Positions 24,465-33,575 are shown, counted from the first letter of the stretch. The stretch is DNA of 36,822 nt from Oscillospiraceae bacterium (GCA_031269355.1 JAISZG010000095.1:1-36822), one strand, 5' to 3'. The notes: a model not told the origin generated them from the letters alone. Made by a program: numbers and translations.

Positions 24465-24494
24465 GCAGGGCGAGGATTATCTCACTCGCCCTGC
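24465..24494 (-). terminator. Hairpin/attenuator between the binding-protein and permease genes
   Basis: gcagggcgag (24465-24474) pairs perfectly with ctcgccctgc (24485-24494) around a 10-nt loop. On the minus strand the stem is followed by tttctttatatattc. It lies inside the operon, just after the binding-protein stop, so it is probably a partial terminator or mRNA-stabilising hairpin giving more binding protein than permease. Confidence 0.7.
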
Positions 24495-24503
24495 GCAGCC
24501 GAT

Positions 24504-25430
24504 TCAGGCGGCGGGTTCTTCCGCTTGATCGGCGTATACAAACTCGTACAATGTCCGCGCGGCGTCCAGCAAGCGCGGCGCGGGGCGCGATATCTCGTTG
24601 GAATCGGCGTTTAATATATCGCCGTTCACGAGCGCCTTTAGGTTTTGCCAGCCAGCGCGGGACATAATCTCCTCGACGGGCGTCGGTCCTTCGCCGTAGT
24701 ACATCGATACAGTTATTATTATATCAGGATCGCGCGCGATCACCTGTTCTTCCGATATTTCAGCCCAGCCCTGCACGTCGGCGAACGCGTTCGTCAACCC
24801 TACCAGCGAGGCTAGCTCGTCCATAAACGTGCCGGCACCGGCTGTCCACAAGTCATGCTCAAGCGGCGACACCTCGAAATAGACGGACTTGCCCGCTGCG
24901 TCCGGAGGAACGTTCGACGCGATTTCGGCGAACCCTTCCCGCATCGATTCGACTATGGCGTCGGCTTCCTCGGCTTTTCCAAGCAGCGCGCCGATAAGCT
25001 TTATCGATTCATATACGCCCGCGATATCCGACGCGTTGCTTACGACTGCCGCGATGCCTGCGGCTTCCAGCGCGGCGGCATGCTCCTGCGTCTGCGCCAT
25101 TGTATTCATAAGCACCACCTGCGGTTCCAGCGCGATGATCTGCTCGATATTCGTTTCGTATCCCGATTCGACAGACGGAACGGCCAGCACCTCGGCCGGG
25201 TAATCGCAGTACTCGCCGCGCCCTACGAGCGCGTCCCCCGCGCCCAGCGCATATACTATCTCGCAGTCGGAAGCGGTAAGCGCTACGACGCGCGACGCGG
25301 GTTTATCAAGCGCAACCGCGCGGCCAGCCATGTCGGTAACCGCTATCGCAGGCGCGCTTTCCGCAAACGCGAAAAGCGGGGCAAGCAGGATCAGGCACAG
25401 CGCCAGCGCGATTGGTTTCAGGTTTTTCAA
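24504..25430 (-). CDS. ABC transporter substrate-binding protein, BtuF/FecB family (corrinoid)
   Basis: The protein has 308 residues from a TTG at 25430, chosen because AGGGGAG lies 8 bp upstream and a signal peptide starts there. Residues 1-23 are a signal peptide ending AFA-ES with no lipobox cysteine, unusual for a Gram-positive binding protein. The mature part has the type III (helix-backbone) binding fold with TDMAGRAVALDKPASRVVAL, a GAGDALVGRGEYCDYP segment typical of BtuF-like proteins, and VYFEVS at the start of the second lobe. The position behind a cobalamin riboswitch argues for corrinoid binding. It is the first gene of the operon. Confidence 0.92.
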   Translation of the reverse strand: MKNLKPIALALCLILLAPLFAFAESAPAIAVTDMAGRAVALDKPASRVVALTASDCEIVYALGAGDALVGRGEYCDYPAEVLAVPSVESGYETNIEQIIALEPQVVLMNTMAQTQEHAAALEAAGIAAVVSNASDIAGVYESIKLIGALLGKAEEADAIVESMREGFAEIASNVPPDAAGKSVYFEVSPLEHDLWTAGAGTFMDELASLVGLTNAFADVQGWAEISEEQVIARDPDIIITVSMYYGEGPTPVEEIMSRAGWQNLKALVNGDILNADSNEISRPAPRLLDAARTLYEFVYADQAEEPAA

Positions 25431-25553
25431 GAAACTTCTCCCCTTTCAAATTCTGCGTAAGACGAACAGCCGCCGCGATGGGCGGGCAAGGGGCGCGGCC
25501 CCATTCTTTCATGGTCGGCGGGAATCGGGCGAGAATCCCCGCTCCAAGGGGAA

Positions 25554-25584
25554 GAAAAAAAGCCGTTCTCCCTATAGAGCAGCC
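25554..25584 (-). terminator. Probable riboswitch expression-platform terminator
   Basis: On the minus strand a hairpin (GGCTG + CTC ... GAG + CGGCT, with G-U pairs) is followed by seven T. It lies about 130 nt beyond the aptamer and 125 nt before the start codon. A near duplicate of ctccctatagag (25567-25578 and 25584-25595) next to it could take part in alternative pairing. The stem is only moderately strong, so the precise switching structure is inferred. Confidence 0.55.
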
Positions 25585-25712
25585 TCCCTATAGAGAAACG
25601 ACATGGGCAGGCTTAATATACCGGCCTGCCAATCCGGCGCGCCTGAAATCTAAGGCGCCATTAATTCGCGCCGTATTCCAAACACGCCCTCGGTTTCCTC
25701 TACCCAGGAGCA

Positions 25713-25885
25713 TAGTGTGCGAACAGGTCTCCCGACTTGGCCTCATCCTACTTGGACGCCTTCCCGCACTCGGCAGTGGCATTCCGTCCGTTCGTCCGCT
25801 TCACGGTTACTGGGATAGTCCGGGAATCTCACCCGTGTTCCCTTGCGCTTCAAAGCGCGGCGCTTTCGCGCGTAAGCACACGCTA
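25713..25885 (-). ncRNA. Cobalamin (adenosylcobalamin-class) riboswitch aptamer
   Basis: On the minus strand the conserved elements occur in order: AAGGGAACACGGGTGAGATT, CCCAGTAACCGTGAAG, the B12 box GCCACTGCC...GCGGGAAGGC (25780-25758), and the closing part with GATGAGGCCAAGTCGGGAGA. The ends (GTGTGC near 25880 and GCACAC near 25718) can form the closing P1 stem. Binding of a cobalamin normally lowers expression of the downstream genes, here the three-gene ABC importer beginning at 25430. The gap 25431-26025 holds this RNA, its terminator and its promoter; no protein gene is seen. Confidence 0.96.
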
Positions 25886-25900
25886 TTCGTCTATAGCGTC

Positions 25901-25929
25901 ATTATAGGATGTATGCGCGCATATGTCAA
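25901..25929 (-). promoter_or_regulatory. Consensus sigma-A promoter of the riboswitch/ABC operon
   Basis: On the minus strand TTGACA (25929-25924) and TATAAT (25906-25901) are separated by 17 bp: a perfect consensus promoter. Transcription would start near 25894, just before the aptamer. Confidence 0.9.
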
Positions 25930-26025
25930 TTCATCTATATAGTATATCATCATTATGAATTATGTTTGATGTCGCCGCTTACCAGATAATATACGCCCGC
26001 TCCGACAGCGCGGCAGGGATGATAA

Positions 26026-26658
26026 TTATCCGCCGCTCCCGCCTTCCTTGTATCCGGAGCCGCGAAACACCGCGCGCAGCGTCATAACACAGCAATGAAT
26101 ATCAAGGCGAAACGAGATGTTCGCGGCGTAATCGCCGTCGAGGCGCGCCTTCTCGGCAATCGGAAGCTCGTCCCGTCCGTTAACCTGCGCCAGACCGGTA
26201 AGCCCCGGACGCACGGCGTTCGATCCGTTCGCTTCCCTCAGTTCCACAAGGTTATCCTGATTCCAAAGCGCGGGGCGCGGACCGACGAAGCTCATATCGC
26301 CAACCAATATGTTCAGCAATTGAGGCAGCTCGTCCAGGCTTGCGGCTCGAAGAAAGCGCCCGCATTTCGTTATATATCTTTCCGGATTATTCAGAAGATG
26401 CGTGGGCGTATCCTTCGGCGCGTCGGTATACATAGTCCTAAATTTATTTATGTAGAAATAGCTGTGATTTACCCCTACTCGTTTCTGCTGAAAAAATATC
26501 GGTCCCCGCGATTCCATGCGTATACAGCACGCGATAATTAATAGTACGGGCGAAAATGTAACCAGCGCGGCGGACGCGGCAGCAACGTCAAGCGCGCGCT
26601 TTAAGCGCCGCGCGTAAAACGACGAGGCGTTGGGCGGGTTAATTTTTATTTGAGCCAT
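26026..26658 (-). CDS. Undecaprenyl-phosphate sugar-1-phosphate transferase (bacterial sugar transferase)
   Basis: The protein has 210 residues. One N-terminal membrane helix (about 22-46, KRALDVAAASAALVTF...) is followed by the conserved catalytic region: QKRVG, FRTM, DELPQLLNILVGDMSFVGPRP and RPGLTGLAQVNGRDELP. Monotopic enzymes of this family start exopolysaccharide, capsule or glycan synthesis by moving a sugar phosphate onto undecaprenyl phosphate. It lacks the extra N-terminal helices of the WbaP type, so it is the short form. It starts only 4 bp after the atpC stop, so it appears to be the last gene of the ATP synthase transcript, an odd place for it, with no other polysaccharide gene nearby. 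Confidence 0.92.
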   Translation of the reverse strand: MAQIKINPPNASSFYARRLKRALDVAAASAALVTFSPVLLIIACCIRMESRGPIFFQQKRVGVNHSYFYINKFRTMYTDAPKDTPTHLLNNPERYITKCGRFLRAASLDELPQLLNILVGDMSFVGPRPALWNQDNLVELREANGSNAVRPGLTGLAQVNGRDELPIAEKARLDGDYAANISFRLDIHCCVMTLRAVFRGSGYKEGGSGG

Positions 26659-26662
26659 GTGC

Positions 26663-28677
<2,015 letters not shown>

Positions 28678-29556
28678 TCATAGGTAATCCGCGCCGGCGC
28701 CCGAACCGGCTATAATCTCCGTAAGCTCCTGGGTGATCGCCTGCTGCCGCGCGTGGCCCCATTGAATATTAAGGCGAGAGAGCATGTCGTCCGCGTTGTT
28801 TGTGGCGGAATACATCGCGTTCATACGCGCGTGGTGCTCGCTGGCGTTCGCCTGAACCAGCGCGGAATATATCCATCCGATTAAATAATGGGTAACCATC
28901 GTATCCAGCGCTTCGAATCTCGATGGATGGTACGCCAGCACGCGCACCGGTTCGTCCGTTTCCGCCGCGTCCGCGAAGTCCTCTTTTAATATAGGCAGCA
29001 GCCTTCGCGACGTCGCGTGAAGCGAGCCCTTTGAATCCAACTGCGTATATATAACGTACACGTTATCCAATATATGCTGCGTAAACAGCCAGCACAGCTC
29101 GCTTGTGATCGCGCGAGCGTGGCGCAGCGACGGATCCTGAATCACGTGCAGATAATGAACGTCCGGATGCTGGCCGCGCCGTTCGAAATATTCGCTCGCC
29201 ATATGGCCTATCGTAAACAGCGAGCGATCCTCGGGCGGCGTTTTATTAATTACGCTGTCGGCCAGTTTTAGTATCTCGTGATTATATCCGCCGCAAAGCC
29301 CCTTGTCGCCCGCGATTACAAGATACGCGGTTTTATCCCCGTGCGGGCGGAAGAACGGATTGCGCGTCGGCACGTGGATGCTCTCCAGTATAAAGCGTAT
29401 CTCCGAACGGATTCTCTCGAACGACAGCGCGTTTTGATCGTGCTGGCGCATCGCGCGCTTCATCTTGGCGGATGATATAAGATACATCGCGCGCGTGATT
29501 TTGCGCGTATCCTCAACCACCCGGATATGATGGCGTATCTCGGTTAATGCGCTCAT
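28678..29556 (-). CDS. atpG: F-type ATP synthase subunit gamma
   Basis: The protein has 292 residues from the ATG at 29556, which overlaps the atpA stop by 4 bp and has GAGG 7 bp upstream. The N-terminal helix (MSALTEIRHHIRVVEDTRKITRAMYLISSAKM) and C-terminal helix (NNADDMLSRLNIQWGHARQQAITQELTEI) form the coiled-coil rotor shaft, and VIAGDKGLCGGYN (about 84-96) is the conserved globular part. Gamma rotates inside the alpha-beta ring. Both ends match the family. Confidence 0.96.
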   Translation of the reverse strand: MSALTEIRHHIRVVEDTRKITRAMYLISSAKMKRAMRQHDQNALSFERIRSEIRFILESIHVPTRNPFFRPHGDKTAYLVIAGDKGLCGGYNHEILKLADSVINKTPPEDRSLFTIGHMASEYFERRGQHPDVHYLHVIQDPSLRHARAITSELCWLFTQHILDNVYVIYTQLDSKGSLHATSRRLLPILKEDFADAAETDEPVRVLAYHPSRFEALDTMVTHYLIGWIYSALVQANASEHHARMNAMYSATNNADDMLSRLNIQWGHARQQAITQELTEIIAGSGAGADYL

Positions 29557-31307
29557 ACTCCCGCCTCGCGCCTCCACTGCGCGATAGCCTCGCGCAGCGT
29601 CTGTTCGGATGTTTCATCCAATTCCTTATCGGTTTCAATCCGCTGAACCAGCGCGGGGTAGCGCGATTTAAGATATTCCGGATAAGCTTTCTTCCAGCGG
29701 CTGAGCGCGTCCATCGGAAAATCCCTGGGCAGCAGGCTGCGCGTGAGCGTATACAGCATAGATACCTGAAGCGGCATGGGCATAGGCGCGTGGTTGGACT
29801 GCGAAAGCAGCGCGTTCAAACGTTCGCCGTAGCGCAGAAGATCCTGCGTTTGCTTATCCATATCGGATGAGAAGCGCGCGAACACCTGCATCTCCCGGTA
29901 CTGCGCCAATTCCAGGCGAAGCTGGCTCGCCGCCTTCCGCATCGCCTTGGTTTGCGCCGCGCCGCCCACCCTGGATACGGACAGGCCGCTGTTTACGGCG
30001 GGCCGCTGGCCTTCCCTGAACAGCTCGCTATCCAGGAAGATTTGGCCGTCGGTGATCGATATAACGTTCGTGGGGATATACGCTGAAATATCCCCCGCCT
30101 GCGTTTCGATTATCGGAAGCGCGGTAAGCGAACCGCCGCCCCGCTCGTCGCTAAGCTGCGCCGCCCGTTCCAGCAGGCGCGCGTGCAGGTAGAACACGTC
30201 GCCGGGGTATGCCTCGCGCCCGGGCGGCCTGTGAAGCAGCAGCGACAGCGTGCGGTATGTAACCGCGTGCTTGCTCAGGTCGTCGTATACAATCAGCGCA
30301 TCGCCGCCGCCATCCATATGGCACTCCGCCATCGCGCACGCGCTGTACGGGGCGATATACTGCATCGTAGGCGAATCCGACGCGGTGGCGCACACTACGC
30401 ACGTATACGACATCGCGCCTTCGCGGCGAAGTATTTCCACTATCTGCGCGACTGACGACGCCTTCTGCCCTATCGCCACATAAAAGCACGCGATATTATT
30501 GCCGCGCTGGTTTAATATCGCATCTATCGCTATCGTGGTTTTGCCGGTTTGGCGATCGCCTATTATCAGCTCGCGCTGGCCGCGGCCTATCGGGATCATC
30601 GCGTCTATCGCGATAAGCCCAGTTTCAAGCGGGCGGTCGACGGGCTTGCGCGCGAGAACGTTCGGCGCGGGCGATTCGATCGGCCGCAGCTCCTGCGCGT
30701 GAATCGGCGCGCCGCCATCCATCGGCATTCCAAGCGGATTCACCACGCGCCCCAGCAACTCGCCGCCCACCGGAACCGACAGCACCTGGCCGGTGCCCCA
30801 CGCGCGCTGCCCGGCGACTATTTTCGCGTCGTCGCCCAGCAGCACCACGCCGACCGAATTCTCTTCAAGATTCATCGCGATGCCGTAGCCGCCGGATTCG
30901 AATTCGACCATCTCGTTCAAACGGCACCCGGCAAGGCCGGATACCGACGTCACTCCGTCGCCGGAACGCAGCACGCGCCCGGAACCGCGCACTATGGTTT
31001 CCGGCTTGATGGCTTCAAGCCTGCCGCGCAGCATGTCGCCCATGCGCTTGAAATCATAATCGGACAGGTCGAGGCTGCGTATCGGTTCCAGCCCGTGCAG
31101 CGATCGCGATATATCTTCGAGCTGCGCCAGAATCGAGCCGTCGTATGTCCTTCCGTCCAGCTCCACCTGCACGCCGCCTATCAGGCCACGCTCCACGCGC
31201 TCGGTCCACTCGATAGTTTCACCCGCGCGCGCCTCGAATTTCCCGCGAAGCGCCGCGCGCTGTTCGTATGTTAAGGGAAAAGCGGTGCGCATGACGCCTG
31301 TTTTCAT
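29553..31307 (-). CDS. atpA: ATP synthase delta(C-terminal domain)-alpha fusion protein
   Basis: The protein has 584 residues from the ATG at 31307, about 80 more than a normal alpha subunit. Residues 5-70 resemble the C-terminal domain of the delta subunit (AtpH): VMRTAFPLTYEQR, then GLIGGVQVEL and YDGSILAQLEDI, matching the SAxPL..., LIGGxxV and DGSxxxxL pattern of that domain. A short linker (70-85) leads to the alpha subunit: the helix at 86-100, the beta-barrel, Walker A GDRQTGKT (250-257) and the C-terminal helical domain ending REAIAQWRREAG. The delta N-terminal domain is absent, and no atpH lies in the operon between atpF and this gene. The start follows the atpF stop by 4 bp, with GAGGGG upstream. 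Confidence 0.93.
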   Translation of the reverse strand: MKTGVMRTAFPLTYEQRAALRGKFEARAGETIEWTERVERGLIGGVQVELDGRTYDGSILAQLEDISRSLHGLEPIRSLDLSDYDFKRMGDMLRGRLEAIKPETIVRGSGRVLRSGDGVTSVSGLAGCRLNEMVEFESGGYGIAMNLEENSVGVVLLGDDAKIVAGQRAWGTGQVLSVPVGGELLGRVVNPLGMPMDGGAPIHAQELRPIESPAPNVLARKPVDRPLETGLIAIDAMIPIGRGQRELIIGDRQTGKTTIAIDAILNQRGNNIACFYVAIGQKASSVAQIVEILRREGAMSYTCVVCATASDSPTMQYIAPYSACAMAECHMDGGGDALIVYDDLSKHAVTYRTLSLLLHRPPGREAYPGDVFYLHARLLERAAQLSDERGGGSLTALPIIETQAGDISAYIPTNVISITDGQIFLDSELFREGQRPAVNSGLSVSRVGGAAQTKAMRKAASQLRLELAQYREMQVFARFSSDMDKQTQDLLRYGERLNALLSQSNHAPMPMPLQVSMLYTLTRSLLPRDFPMDALSRWKKAYPEYLKSRYPALVQRIETDKELDETSEQTLREAIAQWRREAGV

Positions 31308-31311
31308 CCGC

Positions 31312-31791
31312 TCACAACCCCTCAATCATATCGTTTATCAACCGCGCGTGATCCTCTCGCGTTATGCCGCGCCCGATCAGCTTCTCCGCCATGCTCACCG
31401 CAAGGTCGCCCGCCTGGTCGCGTATCGTTTCCTGCGCCTGTATGATCATTTTATCCGCGTCGTCCTTCGCGCGCCGGGCGGTGCGCTCGGCTTCTTCCTG
31501 CGCTCGGGAGAGAATCTCGACCGCGCGGGCCTCCGCCAGTTGGGAACTGTTCGTTATTATACCCGCCGCCTTGCGCTCGGCTTCCTCCGTGATGCGCGCG
31601 ATCTCCTCGCGGGTTTCCTCAGCCCGTTTCATAAGCGCGTCCGCGTCGTCCACCTTTGCGCGAATCATTTCCTGGCGGCCCAGCATGAACGCGCGCACTG
31701 GTTTATAAAGCAGCTTATACAGCGCGACGCCGAGTATTGCGGCGTTAATCATGTGGAACGCGATGCTTACGGGATTAAATAGACCGCCCAT
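31312..31791 (-). CDS. atpF: F-type ATP synthase subunit b
   Basis: The protein has 159 residues. One N-terminal membrane helix (about 8-28) is followed by a long charged helix rich in Glu, Arg, Ala and Lys (about 30-155), the peripheral-stalk coiled coil. The C-terminus (GDLAVSMAEKLIGRGI...) is the part that normally contacts the delta subunit C-terminal domain. The start has GGAGGG 9 bp upstream. The next gene, 4 bp after the stop, encodes the delta-alpha fusion, so b would bind the delta part carried on alpha. No second b-type gene is present. Confidence 0.94.
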   Translation of the reverse strand: MGGLFNPVSIAFHMINAAILGVALYKLLYKPVRAFMLGRQEMIRAKVDDADALMKRAEETREEIARITEEAERKAAGIITNSSQLAEARAVEILSRAQEEAERTARRAKDDADKMIIQAQETIRDQAGDLAVSMAEKLIGRGITREDHARLINDMIEGL

Positions 31792-31821
31792 GCCGATTCG
31801 CCCTCCTTTTATTTAATGCGA

Positions 31822-31868
31822 GGCTCTGCCCCGAACCCTATGGAGCGGGGACGCGCGCAGCTGGAACG
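31822..31868. repeat. GC-rich ggctctgcccc repeat between atpF and atpE
   Basis: The 141-bp gap 31792-31932 contains aggctctgccccgaaccc followed by gagcggggacgcgcg, one member of a GC-rich repeat family found at least nine times between 25.4 and 36.2 kb. No gene is seen in the gap. Confidence 0.6.
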
Positions 31869-31932
31869 CGCCCACACCCGCCCGGAACGTGGGAACCGCC
31901 CCATGCCGTGAACTCGCGGCGCAATGCGCTCG

Positions 31933-32172
31933 CTATGCCCTGCCGCCCAGCACGAAGATCAGCAATATGGATACCAGCAAGCCGTAGATGGCGACGGTTT
32001 CCATCATAACAAAGCCGATCATCAGCGAAGAGTTGACCTTGCCGGAAGCCTCCGGCTGGCGCGCGATGGCGTCCATCGCGTGGCTTGTCGCCATGCCCAT
32101 ACCTATCGCGACGCCCGCGCCGACCAGCCCGTACAATCCCGCGCCTATCGCTATTAAACCAATAGTCGACAT
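31933..32172 (-). CDS. atpE: F-type ATP synthase subunit c
   Basis: The protein has 79 residues from the ATG at 32172, with GGGAGGG 7 bp upstream. It consists of two membrane helices joined by the polar loop ARQPEAS (residues 37-43). The ion-carrying carboxylate is Glu58 in FVMMETVAIYG. In sodium-type c subunits a Gln sits in helix 1 (IGQG); here the position is Met25 (IGMG), which argues for proton rather than sodium coupling, although this is inference. The c-ring turns as ions pass. Confidence 0.95.
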   Translation of the reverse strand: MSTIGLIAIGAGLYGLVGAGVAIGMGMATSHAMDAIARQPEASGKVNSSLMIGFVMMETVAIYGLLVSILLIFVLGGRA

Positions 32173-32193
32173 TTTTTGACCCTCCCACATATT

Positions 32194-32275
32194 TAAGGTA
32201 AAACTCCTGCGGAGTTTCTTTGAATACGCTGCATTTGAATCCGCCGCGACCGGCCGCGCGCGCCGCTTCGATTAA
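32194..32275 (+). repeat. Hairpin repeat family, copy C, between atpE and atpB
   Basis: It reads taaggtaaaactcctgcgga, then gtttctttgaata and a GC-rich part (ccgccgcgaccggccgcgcg) ending near cttcgattaag. It fills most of the 116-bp gap between the a- and c-subunit genes. A short duplication (gctgcatttgaatccgc) interrupts the usual pattern. Confidence 0.75.
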
Positions 32276-32288
32276 GCCGAACTTGATA

Positions 32289-32951
32289 TTATTCCGTCGC
32301 CTCGCTGATATATAACAGCGGCAGCATGCCAAATACAAACGTTTGTATCGCGACGTGCAATATATTAAAGTACACGCCGAGCGCGGCCGGCACGGCGATT
32401 GGCACCACCATATATACCAGCTTCATAATTACGCCGCCCGCCAGCACGTTTGCGAACAGGCGGACGGCCATTGAGAACGGCGTAATGAAATCCGTAAGCA
32501 CGCGTATCGGCGTAGCGGCGGCGGAGGGTTTCGTCCAGGCCGCAAGCCGCCCGCGCAGTCCAAGCGAGCGAACCGCCGTAACGTTTACCAGCAGGAACGC
32601 GCTCAACCCCAGCCCGAGCGTACAGTTGATATCCTCAGTCGCCGGGGGCAGCCCGAACAGCTCTATGAAAGTCGTGGCGAAAACATATACCATAAGCGTA
32701 AGTATAGCCGGCGCGACGAAGTCCGCTTTATCGCCCACCTGCGAGCGCGCGAAATCGTGAAGAGCGCCTACCATCAATTCGAGAACCGACTGCAATCCCC
32801 TTGGCAGTTCCGTAAAATTCCGGATTCGCTTTTGCGCCAGCAGAAGCAGAAGGATAATCGCCGCTATCACACCCCACGAGACCACCACAGACAAGCCTAC
32901 GTTCAGCGAGCCGATATAAAACGGCTCGGGCATGATTGAAACTTCGATCAA
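32289..32951 (-). CDS. atpB: F-type ATP synthase subunit a
   Basis: The protein has 220 residues from a TTG at 32951, preferred because GGGAGGG lies 6 bp upstream; an ATG six codons later is less well placed. It has five or six membrane helices. The essential Arg of the ion channel is Arg164 in SMAVRLFANVLAGG, and ELFGLPPATEDIN (about 97-109) marks the other conserved part. Subunit a forms the half-channels next to the c-ring. It is the first ATP synthase gene, downstream of the tRNA cluster; no atpI precedes it. Confidence 0.95.
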   Translation of the reverse strand: MIEVSIMPEPFYIGSLNVGLSVVVSWGVIAAIILLLLLAQKRIRNFTELPRGLQSVLELMVGALHDFARSQVGDKADFVAPAILTLMVYVFATTFIELFGLPPATEDINCTLGLGLSAFLLVNVTAVRSLGLRGRLAAWTKPSAAATPIRVLTDFITPFSMAVRLFANVLAGGVIMKLVYMVVPIAVPAALGVYFNILHVAIQTFVFGMLPLLYISEATE

Positions 32952-32964
32952 CGTTATCCCTCCC

Positions 32965-33016
32965 TTTGGAACGGGGACTTTGTTCCCGCCGCCCTGAAAG
33001 AATGGGAGCCGCTCCC
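32965..33016. repeat. GC-rich repeat before atpB
   Basis: The stretch acggggactttgttcccgcc followed by gaatgggagccgctcccc is a diverged member of the GC-rich repeat family described at 33059. Confidence 0.5.
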
Positions 33017-33025
33017 CATGCCCAC

Positions 33026-33052
33026 GAAAGCCACCTATGATAGGTGGCTTTC
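33026..33052. terminator. Perfect hairpin between tRNA genes and atpB
   Basis: gaaagccaccta (33026-33037) and taggtggctttc (33041-33052) form a 12-bp stem with a 3-nt loop. No long T run follows on either strand, so it may be a weak terminator or processing structure separating the tRNA transcript from the ATP synthase genes. Confidence 0.55.
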
Positions 33053-33058
33053 ATTTAA

Positions 33059-33113
33059 CGGGGGCTCTGCCCCGCCGCCTCGAACGAAGCGGGGCAGAAC
33101 CCCGCACCCTGTT
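33059..33113. repeat. GC-rich ggctctgccccg repeat, palindromic form
   Basis: gggggctctgccccgccgcc is followed by its near inverse, gaagcggggcagaaccccgc. This is the clearest member of the GC-rich family. It lies between the hairpin and the tRNA-Gly gene. Confidence 0.7.
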
Positions 33114-33133
33114 ATTAAAAGATAACCGTTTCT

Positions 33134-33207
33134 TGGAGCGGGTGATGGGAATCGAACCCACGTATCCAGCTTGGAAGGCTGGCGCTCTGCCATTGAGTTA
33201 CACCCGC
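33134..33207 (-). tRNA. tRNA-Gly (anticodon TCC)
   Basis: On the minus strand the 74-nt gene reads GCGGGTG acceptor arm, GTAACTCAATGGCAGAG D arm, anticodon loop CTTCCAA with TCC, GGTTCGATTCC T arm and CACCCGC, with discriminator T and encoded CCA. Third gene of a three-tRNA cluster. Confidence 0.97.
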
Positions 33208-33210
33208 GTA

Positions 33211-33285
33211 TGGAGCGGTAGACGAGATTCGAACTCGCGACATCGACCTTGGCAAGGTCGCACTCTACCACTGAGCTACTACCGC
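33211..33285 (-). tRNA. tRNA-Gly (anticodon GCC)
   Basis: On the minus strand the 75-nt gene has acceptor GCGGTAG/CTACCGC, anticodon loop TTGCCAA with GCC, T loop GTTCGAATC, and an encoded CCA. It is 3 bp upstream of tRNA-Gly(TCC). Confidence 0.97.
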
Positions 33286-33296
33286 GCGCTCCATTT

Positions 33297-33353
33297 AGAT
33301 GGGGATCTGCCTCCGACACCGCCAAACGAGACGAGGCCGCGCCCCGTACCCGG
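33297..33353. repeat. GC-rich repeat between tRNA-Gly and tRNA-Leu
   Basis: The stretch atggggatctgcctccgaca is followed by gaggccgcgccccgtacccg. It is a member of the GC-rich family, inserted between two tRNA genes of the same transcript. Confidence 0.5.
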
Positions 33354-33370
33354 TCTGCCGAAAATAACGG

Positions 33371-33451
33371 TGCGGGCGAAGAGACTTGAACTCATACGCC
33401 ATATGGCACTAGATCCTAAGTCTAGCGCGTCTGCCATTCCGCCACGCCCGC
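33371..33451 (-). tRNA. tRNA-Leu (anticodon TAG)
   Basis: On the minus strand the 81-nt gene has acceptor GCGGGCG/CGCCCGC, D arm GGCGGAATGGCAGACGC, anticodon loop CTTAGGA with TAG, an extended variable arm as expected for Leu, and T loop GTTCAAGTC. Discriminator A is followed by CCG, so CCA is not encoded. First gene of the cluster, about 120 nt after its promoter. Confidence 0.95.
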
Positions 33452-33460
33452 AAGTTCAAT

Positions 33461-33560
33461 TTAGACGGAACTGCGCCCCGTCCCGACTTCAATCGGGAAG
33501 CCTTGGATACGGCGCATTCATTGAAGCGGGGCAAAACGCCCCGCCGTCCCATACCCGCCA
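33461..33560. repeat. GC-rich repeat and hairpins in the tRNA leader
   Basis: The leader upstream of tRNA-Leu contains tcccga/tcggga (33481-33498) and gcggggc/gccccgc (33526-33544) hairpins with gccccg motifs of the GC-rich family. The gap 33452-33724 holds these, the tRNA promoter and repeat copy D; no gene is seen. Confidence 0.5.
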
Positions 33561-33575
33561 ACTTCGACGAAGAGC

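Noticed and set aside
31000-31060. Internal start in atpA that could make an alpha subunit without the delta domain
   Set aside because: An ATG at the alpha-like helix (MGDMLRG) exists, but no Shine-Dalgarno sequence lies 5-10 bp before it, so I do not claim a second product.
31933-32172. Sodium-coupled ATP synthase
   Set aside because: The c subunit has Glu followed by Thr in helix 2, but the helix 1 Gln needed for the sodium site is Met, so the signature is incomplete.
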